NCBI RefSeq assembly: GCF_014764405.1
Contig: NZ_CP061725.1
Location: forward strand, 5,766,001-5,830,000
Reading direction: 5' to 3'
DNA: 64,000 bases
DNA from: Micromonospora craniellae
GTDB taxonomy: Bacteria; Actinomycetota; Actinomycetes; Mycobacteriales; Micromonosporaceae
Shown here piece after piece: positions 50,489-58,218 of the stretch (the stretch's first letter is position 1; each line of letters starts with the position of its first letter). The notes under the pieces are model-generated. The model ran no database searches. It saw nothing but the letters and a program-made list of their open reading frames with translations, and was not told the origin of the DNA. The translations under genes and the position numbers were made by a program.

Positions 50489-51343
50489 TCAGCGGGTCCG
50501 GAACCGCGCCCGGCCGCCGGGGTGGCGGGGTTCGGCCGGGACCCGGGTGGCCCGGCGGATCGGTTCCAGCGTCTCGTCGAGCAGCGCGCTCATCGCCGGG
50601 GACGGTTCCAGACGCAGCTCCCGCAGCAGCAGGTCGCGATAGACGTAGAAGGCGTGCACCGCTTCGAAGGCGTTGCCCTCGGCGAGGTGGGTGCGGACCA
50701 CCAGCCGGTGCGGCGTCTCGCGCAGCGGTTCGGCGGCCATCGCCTCCAGTGCCGTCTCCAGCGCCTCGCCGTGCCGCCCGGCGGCCAGGTGCTGGGCGGC
50801 GGCCTGCTCCAGCATGTGCAACCGGAGCTGGCGCAGTCGTTCCCGGTCGGTCAGCACCCAGTCCTCGTACCAGCCGGGCAGCAGGTCGTGCCGGCCCGCG
50901 GCGAGCGCCTCGGCCGCGTCCTCGGGCGCCTGGCCGTCGCGTACCCGGGCGGCGGTCTCGACCAGCCGGTCGACGTCGACCCGGACCAGCGGGTCGAGGC
51001 GGATGGTGTCGGCGGTGGTGGTCAACGGGCAGTACGGGTCCTGCCGCAGTCGCCACAGCGCGGTGCGCAGCGAGGAGAGGGCGCGGTCCTCGCCGGCCTC
51101 CGGCCAGAGCAGACCGGCCAGGTGGGCGCGGGTCGCGTCGGGTCGGAGCCCGATCAGCGCGATGATCCGCTGCAGTCCTCGGGGGACGACGACCGGGGTG
51201 GCGTTGTGGGTGAGCCGGAAACCGCCCAGCAGGTGCAGTCGCACCTCGGCGTTCCGGTGTACACCGCTGGTCGGCGCGGGTGGTTCGGCGGCCACGGCGG
51301 TACCCCCTGCGGGACGGGTCGGTTCCGTGGTGAAGATTATCAA
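50489..51343 (-). CDS. SARP/BTAD family regulator
   Basis: 284 residues. N-terminal winged helix of OmpR/SARP type (VRLHLLGGFRLTHNATPVVVP, LLWPEAGEDRALSSLRTALW) and the BTAD helical domain (YEDWVLTDRERLRQLRLHMLE, ETPHRLVVRTHLAEGNAFEAV). Small pathway-specific activator without an ATPase domain, placed in the centre of the polyketide cluster. The start is taken as TTG at 51343, as no ATG/GTG precedes the conserved part in frame; confidence in the start is modest. Probably activates both arms. Confidence 0.88.
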   Translation of the reverse strand: MIIFTTEPTRPAGGTAVAAEPPAPTSGVHRNAEVRLHLLGGFRLTHNATPVVVPRGLQRIIALIGLRPDATRAHLAGLLWPEAGEDRALSSLRTALWRLRQDPYCPLTTTADTIRLDPLVRVDVDRLVETAARVRDGQAPEDAAEALAAGRHDLLPGWYEDWVLTDRERLRQLRLHMLEQAAAQHLAAGRHGEALETALEAMAAEPLRETPHRLVVRTHLAEGNAFEAVHAFYVYRDLLLRELRLEPSPAMSALLDETLEPIRRATRVPAEPRHPGGRARFRTR

Positions 51344-51512
51344 TCGCAGTTACTCTGAGTCAACGTCGGTGTCGGCATGGTAACTAAACTCGCTTCATGA
51401 ATGGGGCTCTGAACTGCGCACTTGCGATGATCGCGGCGTTCGGCGGCATTCAGGTGGAGCACAGCATGCGTCAACGGAACGTCACCAACCGTCCTTGTGG
51501 ACCGAGGTTCCG

Positions 51513-51530
51513 GTGACGCCCGGGTGACGC
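51513..51530 (+). promoter_or_regulatory. Candidate SARP binding repeat upstream of the plus arm
   Basis: GTGACGC at 51513-51519 and 51524-51530, exactly 11 bases start to start, the spacing known for SARP heptamers, about 75-90 bases before the cyclase start at 51605. A weak -10-like CACATC follows after 7-8 bases. Elsewhere in the 261-base divergent gap, AGTTAC (51348-51353) and GTAACT (51380-51385) form an inverted repeat near the regulator start. Confidence 0.4.
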
Positions 51531-51604
51531 GGCGCGGCACATCGTGGCCGCATTCGTCCGGGCATCCGGTGGCGTCTCCACCGGCCCACAGGGGGAGGTC
51601 CAGC

Positions 51605-51931
51605 ATGGACCGCACGCTGATCGTCGCGAAGGTGGACCCGACCGCCGAGGCCACCGTCGCCGAGATCTTCGCCGAGTCCGACACCACCGAGCTGCCCCGG
51701 TTGGTCGGCGTCCGGCACCGGTCGCTGTACCGGCTCGGCGACCTGTACGTGCACCTGCTGGAGACCGACTCGCCCGGCGACGAGGCGGTCGCCGCCGTCC
51801 GGGACCACCCCGAGTTCCAGCGGGTCAGCGCCCGGCTCAGTCCGTACGTCTCGCCGTACCTGCCGACCTGGCGGTCCCCGCGCGACGCGATGGCCCGCTG
51901 CTTCTACCACTTCGACGGGCCACGGTCGTGA
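51605..51931 (+). CDS. TcmI family polyketide cyclase (plus arm)
   Basis: 108 residues from the ATG at 51605 (GGGGGAGG ribosome site). IVAKVDPTAEATVAEIFAES, VRHRSLYRLGDLYVHLLE, YLPTWRSPRDAMARCFYHFD. Same family as the minus-arm cyclase and roughly 60 percent identical by eye. Its stop overlaps the carboxylase-like gene as GTGA, opening the plus-arm operon. Confidence 0.92.
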   Translation: MDRTLIVAKVDPTAEATVAEIFAESDTTELPRLVGVRHRSLYRLGDLYVHLLETDSPGDEAVAAVRDHPEFQRVSARLSPYVSPYLPTWRSPRDAMARCFYHFDGPRS

Positions 51932-53322
51932 CCGCCACCGCGCCGGCCGACGGGACGCTCTGGTCACGCTGCGGCGGCTGCGCCACCCTGCTGTACCGCA
52001 AGCGGCTGCGACGCAACCTCGACGTCTGCCCCGAGTGCGGGCGGCACGCCCGACTCGCCGCCCCCGAGCGGGTACGCCAACTGGTCGACCCGGCGTCCTT
52101 CCAGCCGCTGCCGGACCGCGCGGTCGAGGTGGACCCGATCGGCTTCGTGGACGTGCTGCCGTACCCGCACCGGCTCACGGCCGCCCGCGCCGACACCGGA
52201 CTCGCCGAGGCGGTGCTCTGCGGCGCCGCAACCGTCGGCCGGTACCGGTGCGCGCTCGCCGTGATGGACTTGGCCGCGCTGGCGGACAAGTCCTCGGCCC
52301 GGGCGCTGATGCGCCGCGCCGGGCTGCCGCTGCCGCCGGGCGCCGTGCAAACGGTGCCGACCGTGGGCGAGGCCGCGGTGGTCGCGGCCGAGGTGGGCTA
52401 TCCGGTGATCGTCAAGGCGGCGGCCGGCGGCGGTGGGCGGGGGATGACGGTGGTACGCACACCCGCCGACCTGCCCCGCGCGTACGCCCGCACCCGGGCC
52501 GCCGCCCAGGCTGCCTTCGGCGACGACCGGGTGTACGTCGAGCGGTACCTGAGCGACGCCCGGCACGTGGAGGTCCAGGTGCTCTGCGACTCCCACGGCA
52601 ACGGCGTGCACCTGGGCACCCGGGACTGCTCGGTGCAGCGGCGGCACCAGAAGCTGGTCGAGGAGGCGCCGGCGCCGGCGCTGGCCCCGGCGATCCTGGA
52701 CGCGCTCGCGCGGACCGCCCTGCGCGGCGCGCTGGACGTCGGCTTCACCGGTGCCGGGACGGTGGAGTTCCTGGTGGACGCCGAGGATCGGTACCACTTC
52801 CTGGAGATCAACTGTCGGATCCAGGTGGAGCATCCGGTGACCGAGATGGTCACGGGTATCGATCTGGTGCACGAGCAGTTCCACGTCGCGGCCGGGACGC
52901 CGCTGCGCTGGCGGCAGGAGGACGTCCGGTTCACCGGAGTGGCCGTCGAGTGCCGGGTCAACGTGGAGGACCCGGACCGTGGGTTCGCCCCGACCCCCGG
53001 CCGGCTGGACCGCTTCGTGCCGCCCGGCGGCCCGTTCACCCGGGTCGACACCCACGGTCACGCCGGTTACCTGGTCGGTCCGCACTACGACTCGTTGCTG
53101 GCCAAGGTCGCGGTCTGGGCTCCCGACCGTGACCTGGCCCTGAACCGGCTGGACCGGGCTCTGCGCGAGTTCGAGATCACCGGTCCGGGCGTGCGGACCA
53201 CCATCCCCTTCGTCCGGCGGGTGCTCGACGACGCCGACTTCCGCAAGGGGCGCTACTCCACCGGCCTGGTCGACCGTCTGACCGCCGGACCGCCCCCCGT
53301 TCATCCGAGGAGGAACCGATGA
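51928..53322 (+). CDS. AccD zinc-finger fused to a truncated biotin carboxylase (AccC)
   Basis: 464 residues. Residues 10-115 match the N-terminus of acetyl-CoA carboxylase beta subunit: LWSRCGGCATLLYRKRL with Cys15, 18, 34 and 37 (CxxC-x15-CxxC), then LDVCPECGRHARLAAPERVR and the DPASFQPL region. At about residue 116-121 the sequence switches to AccC at its ADKSSARALM segment (Lys121 corresponds to the MGDK lysine) and continues through GGGGRGM (167-173), ERYLSDARHVEVQVL, EINCRIQVEHPVTE (292-306, with Glu, Asn, Arg ligands) and PGRLDRFVPPGG. The beta-subunit crotonase core and the AccC N-terminal domain (about 110 residues) are missing, in frame. Malonyl-CoA supply is the expected role of the parts; whether the chimera is active is doubtful. 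GTGA overlap upstream, ATGA downstream. Confidence 0.85.
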   Translation: MTATAPADGTLWSRCGGCATLLYRKRLRRNLDVCPECGRHARLAAPERVRQLVDPASFQPLPDRAVEVDPIGFVDVLPYPHRLTAARADTGLAEAVLCGAATVGRYRCALAVMDLAALADKSSARALMRRAGLPLPPGAVQTVPTVGEAAVVAAEVGYPVIVKAAAGGGGRGMTVVRTPADLPRAYARTRAAAQAAFGDDRVYVERYLSDARHVEVQVLCDSHGNGVHLGTRDCSVQRRHQKLVEEAPAPALAPAILDALARTALRGALDVGFTGAGTVEFLVDAEDRYHFLEINCRIQVEHPVTEMVTGIDLVHEQFHVAAGTPLRWRQEDVRFTGVAVECRVNVEDPDRGFAPTPGRLDRFVPPGGPFTRVDTHGHAGYLVGPHYDSLLAKVAVWAPDRDLALNRLDRALREFEITGPGVRTTIPFVRRVLDDADFRKGRYSTGLVDRLTAGPPPVHPRRNR

Positions 53323-54065
53323 CCGTCACCGATGGCCGCTCGCTGACCGCGGAGATCACCCACATCCTGGTGACCAACTGCGGGCTGGACCCGGACGCCG
53401 CCGCCCGCGCCCCGGCCGCCTCCCTGGAGGAGCTGGGGATGGACTCGCTCGCGCTGCTCGAACTCTCCGCCGTGGTCGCCGACCGCTGGCGGGTGAGCAT
53501 TCCGGAGCAGGCCGCCCAGCTGACCATCCCGGCCGTCGCCGAGCTGGTCGCCGAGCAGACGGATCCGCCCGCAGACCCGCCCGGGCACACCGAGAACAGC
53601 ATCGTCATCGCCGCGCCGCTGGAGCTGGTCTGGTCGGTCACCAACGACGTCGCCGGGTGGCCCGAGCTGTTCACCGAGTACGCCAGGGCCGAGATCCTCG
53701 GCCGGGACGGCGACACCGTGCGGTTCCGGCTCACCATGCACCCCGACGAGAACGGGGTGGCCTGGAGCTGGGTCAGCGAACGCACACCCGACCCGGTGAC
53801 CCGGCAGGTGCGGGCGCGTCGGGTGGAGACCGGACCGTTCGAGTACATGCGGATCCACTGGACCTACACCGAGGAGCCGGAGGGCGTGCGGATGACCTGG
53901 GTGCAGGACTTCGCCATGAAGCCGACCGCGCCGGTGGACAACGTGGGGATGACCGAGCGGATCAACACCAACAGCGTGGTGCAGCTCGCCGGGATCAAGG
54001 ATCGGATCGAGCGGCTGGCCCGGGAACGGGCCGAGTCGGTGGCGACCGGAGGCGACGATGAGTGA
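53319..54065 (+). CDS. Acyl carrier protein fused to SRPBCC aromatase/cyclase
   Basis: 248 residues. Residues 1-80 are a type II ACP with the phosphopantetheine serine Ser43 in LEELGMDSLALLEL. Residues 92-240 are a START-like aromatase/cyclase of the WhiE-VI/TcmN type (HTENSIVIAAPLELVWSVTN, DVAGWPELFTEYARAEILG, YMRIHWTYTEEPEGVRMTW, NTNSVVQLAGIKDRIERLA). In known clusters these are separate proteins; here a Pro/Asp-rich linker of about ten residues joins them. Tethering would present the chain directly to the cyclase. Overlaps its neighbours by 4 and 8 bases. Confidence 0.88.
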   Translation: MTVTDGRSLTAEITHILVTNCGLDPDAAARAPAASLEELGMDSLALLELSAVVADRWRVSIPEQAAQLTIPAVAELVAEQTDPPADPPGHTENSIVIAAPLELVWSVTNDVAGWPELFTEYARAEILGRDGDTVRFRLTMHPDENGVAWSWVSERTPDPVTRQVRARRVETGPFEYMRIHWTYTEEPEGVRMTWVQDFAMKPTAPVDNVGMTERINTNSVVQLAGIKDRIERLARERAESVATGGDDE

Positions 54066-54456
54066 CCTTGCTCTGGTGGCCGCCCGGGACGTGCCCGCCG
54101 ACCGCCGCCGTGGCGGTGAGCTGCGCGTGCTGCTCGGCCCGCGTACCGTCGGCAGCACCTCGGGGTTCATGGGCGTGGCCACCATGGGGCCGGGGGAGCG
54201 CATCGCCGAGCACTACCACCCGTACAGCGAGGAGTTCCTCTACGTCGCCCGGGGCACGATCACCGTCGACCTGGACGACGAGCCGGTGGTGCTGGCGGCC
54301 GGCGAGGCGCTGTTCGTGGCCCGCAACGTCCGGCACCGGCTGCGCAACACCGGCGACGAGCCGGCCGAGGTGGTCTTCCACCTCGGCCCGCTGGCCCCCC
54401 GCCCGGAACTCGGCCACGTCGACACCGAGGTGGCCGACGAGCGGGGCGGGTCGTGA
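54058..54456 (+). CDS. Cupin-domain polyketide biosynthesis protein
   Basis: 132 residues, single cupin: FMGVATMGPGERIAEHYHPYSEEFLYVARG with the metal-binding H-x-H...E pattern and FVARNVRHRLRNTGDEPAEV with the second His. Corresponds to the cupin (ORFII) of whiE-type spore pigment clusters; probably acts in folding or oxidation of the polyketide. Coupled to KS-alpha by overlap. Confidence 0.88.
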   Translation: MSDLALVAARDVPADRRRGGELRVLLGPRTVGSTSGFMGVATMGPGERIAEHYHPYSEEFLYVARGTITVDLDDEPVVLAAGEALFVARNVRHRLRNTGDEPAEVVFHLGPLAPRPELGHVDTEVADERGGS

Positions 54457-55727
54457 CCGGGCGCCGCACGGTGGTGACCGGGGTCGGGGTGGTCGCTCCC
54501 GGCGGCGTCACCCGGGACCGGTTCTGGAAGGGCATCACCGAGGGGCGTACCGCGACCCGGCGGATCAGCTTCTTCGACCCGTCGCCGTTCCGCTCCCAGA
54601 TCGCCGCCGAGTGCGACTTCGACCCGGACGCCGCCGGGCTGACGCCCGCGCAGCGGCAACGCGCCGACCGGTACGTGCAGTTCGCGCTGGCCTGCGCCGC
54701 CGAGGCGGTCGCCGACAGCGCGCTGGAGTTCACCGACGCCGAGCGGGACCGGGCCGGCGTGGTGCTCGGCACCGCCGTCGGCGGGACCATGAAGCTGGAG
54801 CAGGAGTACGTCACGGTCAGCGACAGCGGACGGCACTGGCTGATCGACGCGGCGCTCGGCGGGCCGTACCTCTATCCGGCGCTGGTGCCCAGCAGCCTGG
54901 CCGCCGACGTGGCCTGCCACCACGGGCTGCACGGCCCGGCGCAGGTCGTCTCCACCGGCTGCACCTCCGGCATCGACGCCATCGGGTACGCCCACCAGCT
55001 CATCGCCGACGGCGAGGCGGACATCGTGCTGGCCGGCGCGGCCGACTCGCCGATCTCCCCGGTGACTGTGGCCTCCTTCGACGCGATCAAGGCCACCAGC
55101 CCGGACAACGACGACCCGGCGCACGCCTCCCGGCCCTTCGACGCCGACCGGCACGGGTTCGTGCTCGCCGAGGGGGCGGCGGTGCTGGTGCTGGAGGAGG
55201 CCGGGCACGCCCGGCGGCGCAACGCGCACGTCTACTGCGAGGTGGCCGGCTACGCCAGCCGCAGCAACGGCTATCACATGACCGGGCTGCGTCCGGACGG
55301 GGTGGAGATGGGCCTGGCCATCACCGACGCGCTGCGGCAGGCGCGGCTCGCCCCGGAGGACGTCTCCTACATCAGCGCGCACGGCTCCGGCACCCGGCAG
55401 AACGACCGGCACGAGACCGCCGCGTTCAAGCGGGCGCTCGGGTCGGCCGCGTACCGGGTGCCGATCAGCTCGATCAAGTCGATGGTCGGGCACTCGTTGG
55501 GCGCGATCGGCTCGATCGAGATGGCCGCGTGCGCGCTGGCCATCGAGTTCGGGGTGGTGCCGCCGACCGCCAACTGGACCACCCGCGACCCGGAGTGCGA
55601 TCTGGACTACGTGCCGAACGAGGCGCGGGAGGTGCCGGTGGACGTGGCGCTCTCGGTGGGCAGCGGCTTCGGCGGGTTCCAGTCGGCGATGCTGTTCCGC
55701 CGGCTCGGCCGGGAGGTGACGCGGTGA
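54453..55727 (+). CDS. Type II polyketide ketosynthase alpha subunit
   Basis: 424 residues, full length. Thiolase fold with the active-site Cys170 in VVSTGCTSGIDA, His310 in ISAHGSGTRQND and His347 in KSMVGHSLGAIGS; RTVVTGVGVVAPGGV at the start. It condenses malonyl units on the ACP to build the poly-beta-keto chain, as a heterodimer with the next gene product. ATGA-type coupling upstream and GTGA downstream. Confidence 0.95.
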   Translation: MTGRRTVVTGVGVVAPGGVTRDRFWKGITEGRTATRRISFFDPSPFRSQIAAECDFDPDAAGLTPAQRQRADRYVQFALACAAEAVADSALEFTDAERDRAGVVLGTAVGGTMKLEQEYVTVSDSGRHWLIDAALGGPYLYPALVPSSLAADVACHHGLHGPAQVVSTGCTSGIDAIGYAHQLIADGEADIVLAGAADSPISPVTVASFDAIKATSPDNDDPAHASRPFDADRHGFVLAEGAAVLVLEEAGHARRRNAHVYCEVAGYASRSNGYHMTGLRPDGVEMGLAITDALRQARLAPEDVSYISAHGSGTRQNDRHETAAFKRALGSAAYRVPISSIKSMVGHSLGAIGSIEMAACALAIEFGVVPPTANWTTRDPECDLDYVPNEAREVPVDVALSVGSGFGGFQSAMLFRRLGREVTR

Positions 55728-57025
55728 CCGCGCCCGCGTACGGCGGCCCGGCGACCGGCCGATCGCCCGGCGACAGCACCGTAGCCCGCGCGGTGGTGAC
55801 CGGCATCGGCGTGGTCGCGCCCAGCGGCGTGGGCGCTGACGCGCACTGGCGTACGGTGCTCGCCGGTCGGCGTCGCACCGGGCCGATCAGCCTCTTCGAC
55901 GCCAGCGGCTACCCGACCCGGCTCGGCGGGGAGGTGGCCGACTTCGATCCGTCCCGGTACGCCGACAACCGCGCCCTGGTGCAGACCGACAGGTGGACCC
56001 ACCTCGGGTTCGCCGCCACCGCGCTGGCGCTGGCCGACGCCGGCCTGCCCGAGCAGGCCCCCGACCCGTACGCGTGGGCGGTGACGTTGGCCAGTTCCTC
56101 CGGCGGCAACCTGTTCGGCCAGCGGGAGCTGCAACGGCTCTGGTCGTCGCCGACCCGCACCGTCGGGGCGTACCAGTCGATCGCCTGGTTCTACGCGGCC
56201 AGCGTCGGGCAGCTCTCCATCCGGCACCAGGCCAAGGGCCCGTGCGGGGTGCTGGTGGCCGAGTCGGCCGGTGGCCTGGACAGCCTCGCCCACGCGGTAC
56301 GCACCGTACGGCGGGGCGCCTCCGTGGTGCTCGCCGGGGCGACCGAGTGCCCGCTGAGCCCGTACGCCCTGGCGTGTCAGCTCCGGTCCGGCCTGCTCAG
56401 CGCGGAGACCGACCCGGAGCGAGCCTATGGACCGTTCGACGCCGCGGCCAGCGGCTACCTGCCGGCCGAGGGCGGGGCGGTGTTCGTGGTGGAGGAGTGG
56501 GGTCACGCCACCGCCCGGGGCGCCCGGGTCTACGGCGAGGTGACCGGGTGGGGTGCCACCCACGACGCCGCGCACACCACCGCCGAGTCCGCCGGTGACC
56601 CGCAGCAGTACGCCCGCGCCATGCGGCTGGCCCTCGGCCGGGCCGGGGTCGAACCGGCCGACGTGGACGTGGTGGTCCCCGACGCGCTCGGGGTGCCCCG
56701 GTACGACCGGTCCGAGGCCGCCGCGCTGCGGTCCGTCTTCGGCGGGCTCGCGCCGCCGGTGACCACCCACAAGTCGTTGACCGGGCGGGCGCACCAGGGC
56801 GGTCCGGCGCTCGACGTGGCCACCGCGCTGCTCGCCTTCGCGCACGACACGCTGCCCGCGTCGGCCGGCCCGGACACCGTGGCCGAGGGCTGTGAACTGG
56901 GCTTCCTGCGGGCAGCCCGGCGTCCGCGCCACCGGCTGGCGCTGGTCTGCGCGCGGGGATTCGACGGATTCAACAGCGCGCTGGTGGTGCGTGGCGCGCC
57001 GCCGAGCGGAACGGAGCAGCGATGA
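55724..57025 (+). CDS. Ketosynthase beta subunit (chain length factor), Ser in place of the usual Gln
   Basis: 433 residues from the GTG at 55724 (GTGA overlap). KS fold lacking the catalytic Cys: at the aligned position is Ser181 in GVLVAESAGGLDS, where chain length factors normally have Gln (VAEQAGG). The His-containing motifs are replaced too (VVPDALGVPRYDRSE, TTHKSLTGRAHQGG). It sets chain length and may decarboxylate malonyl-ACP for priming. The longer open frame reaching 54062 is antisense-free but overlaps the cupin and KS-alpha genes, and is not used. Confidence 0.93.
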   Translation: MTAPAYGGPATGRSPGDSTVARAVVTGIGVVAPSGVGADAHWRTVLAGRRRTGPISLFDASGYPTRLGGEVADFDPSRYADNRALVQTDRWTHLGFAATALALADAGLPEQAPDPYAWAVTLASSSGGNLFGQRELQRLWSSPTRTVGAYQSIAWFYAASVGQLSIRHQAKGPCGVLVAESAGGLDSLAHAVRTVRRGASVVLAGATECPLSPYALACQLRSGLLSAETDPERAYGPFDAAASGYLPAEGGAVFVVEEWGHATARGARVYGEVTGWGATHDAAHTTAESAGDPQQYARAMRLALGRAGVEPADVDVVVPDALGVPRYDRSEAAALRSVFGGLAPPVTTHKSLTGRAHQGGPALDVATALLAFAHDTLPASAGPDTVAEGCELGFLRAARRPRHRLALVCARGFDGFNSALVVRGAPPSGTEQR

Positions 57026-57366
57026 CGGCACGACAGCGCGGGGAGCGGGCGGGTGGGCACCGGGCCCGGGTGGTGTTCCTGGTCCGCGTCCCCACCGACC
57101 GCACCGACGACTTCCTGCGGGCGTACGAGGCGGTGCGCCACCTGGTCGCCGACGGGGTGCCGGGGCATCTGGTGGATCAGGTGTGCCGATCGGCGACGGA
57201 CCCGGAGCAGTGGCTGATCACCAGCGAGTGGGCCAGCCTGGCCGACTTCGAGGCGTGGGAACGCAGCTCCGAGCACCGTGATCTGGTCCGGCCGATGCGG
57301 GAGTGTTTCACCGACGCCCGCTCGTTGCGTTTCCAGGTGTACGCGCAGACCCCGGTCCCGGCCTGA
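57022..57366 (+). CDS. Antibiotic biosynthesis monooxygenase (ABM) family protein
   Basis: 114 residues: ARVVFLVRVPTDRTDDFLRAYEAVRHLVA, DPEQWLITSEWASLADFEAWE, and a C-terminal strand LRFQVYAQ. ABM proteins are small cofactor-free oxygenases of ferredoxin-like fold that make quinones, and occur in whiE-type clusters. Start overlaps KS-beta as ATGA. Last gene of the plus-arm operon. Confidence 0.85.
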   Translation: MTARQRGERAGGHRARVVFLVRVPTDRTDDFLRAYEAVRHLVADGVPGHLVDQVCRSATDPEQWLITSEWASLADFEAWERSSEHRDLVRPMRECFTDARSLRFQVYAQTPVPA

Positions 57367-57610
57367 GTGACCGCACCGGATCGGATCGGGACGGATCGTA
57401 CGGTCGGTCACCTCACGTGCACCGGGAGTCGACACACGGATCCGATCCTGCCCGCCGGAGCGGTTGCCGACAATCCCGCCAGCCGCCCTTTCTCCTTGAA
57501 CCATTTGCATCTGGCAATGCTCGTCTCGGCTGCCGTAGGGTTCCCGCAGCGCTCCGAGGCACGCGCTACGTGGGCTGTCGCCCGCACCAACACAGGACGG
57601 TGGCGATCAC

Positions 57611-57793
57611 ATGACGGGCCCGCTGTACCTTCCGACCGAGGCGACCCGGCACGTACCCACCGACCTGTTCGGACGTCCCGCCGACGAGCGCCCGGAGCGG
57701 GCCCGGGGTGGCCGGGGCGAGCCCGGTGGCCATGACCCGGCCTCGCGGCACGCCGGCCCGACCGTCGCGGCGGCGGTCCCCGGCGACGAGTGA
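57611..57793 (+). CDS. Possible 60-residue hypothetical protein
   Basis: ATG at 57611 with only a weak ribosome site. Start MTGPLYLPTEATRHVPTDLF is of fairly natural composition, the rest Gly/Pro/Arg-rich. No family recognised. May be real or a chance ORF in GC-rich DNA. Confidence 0.3.
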   Translation: MTGPLYLPTEATRHVPTDLFGRPADERPERARGGRGEPGGHDPASRHAGPTVAAAVPGDE

Positions 57794-58102
57794 CCCCGGC
57801 CCGCCGACCCGGCTGACGGCCGACTTCCGCCACCGCCGGTCGCGTCTCGCTGCCGACCGTCGAGAAGGGGTGGTCCGCGTGCCGCCCGCCACCGTCGCGG
57901 CCCTCGCTCTCGGGTGACGATCCGGCCCACCGGGTACTCCGCCAGGTCGGGGAGGGCGGATCCTCCGATGCCGACGATCGGGCACTCGTTCGGGTTCCGC
58001 ACGCTTCACAAAGCCTGAAGCCGGGTTCCGCCGATCGGGCGGCCCGAGCTGTCCGAACGGACGGAACCCAAGCTCTCCGGCCGTGACGAGTCCGTCCAAG
58101 GG

Positions 58103-58131
58103 TTGTGGGCGGCCGGGTATGCCGGGATATT
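58103..58131 (+). promoter_or_regulatory. Candidate conservon promoter
   Basis: TTGTGG (58103-58108), 17-base spacer, GATATT (58126-58131), about 65-90 bases before the possible start codons of the sensor kinase. AT-rich for this window. Confidence 0.4.
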
Positions 58132-58218
58132 GCTGTGATCAATCCCCCGATTCCTCACCACCGGCCTGGTGGCCATGCCGGTGATTGGAGACCGCGTGTC
58201 CACACAGGTTCCCGACCG

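Larger units (their letters stand above)
57367..58195. other. Long intergenic region between the PKS cluster and the conservon
   Basis: About 830 bases with no convincing large gene. A weak inverted repeat GTGACCG/CGGTCAC (57367-57373 with 57405-57411) could terminate the PKS operon. One 60-codon ORF (57611-57793) is possible. Around 58020-58080 are GC-rich short hairpin-forming runs. A promoter candidate for the conservon ends the region (58103-58131). The minus-strand frame 57408-58142 is Arg/Pro-rich and looks like a shadow. Confidence 0.5.

Noticed and set aside
54062..57025. 987-codon upstream extension of KS-beta
   Set aside because: The first 550 codons are an out-of-frame reading of cupin and KS-alpha; GTGA coupling at 55724 marks the start.
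57408..58142. Minus-strand gene in the PKS-conservon gap
   Set aside because: Arg/Ser/Gly-rich composition, no motif, no ribosome site; three frames are open here at once.
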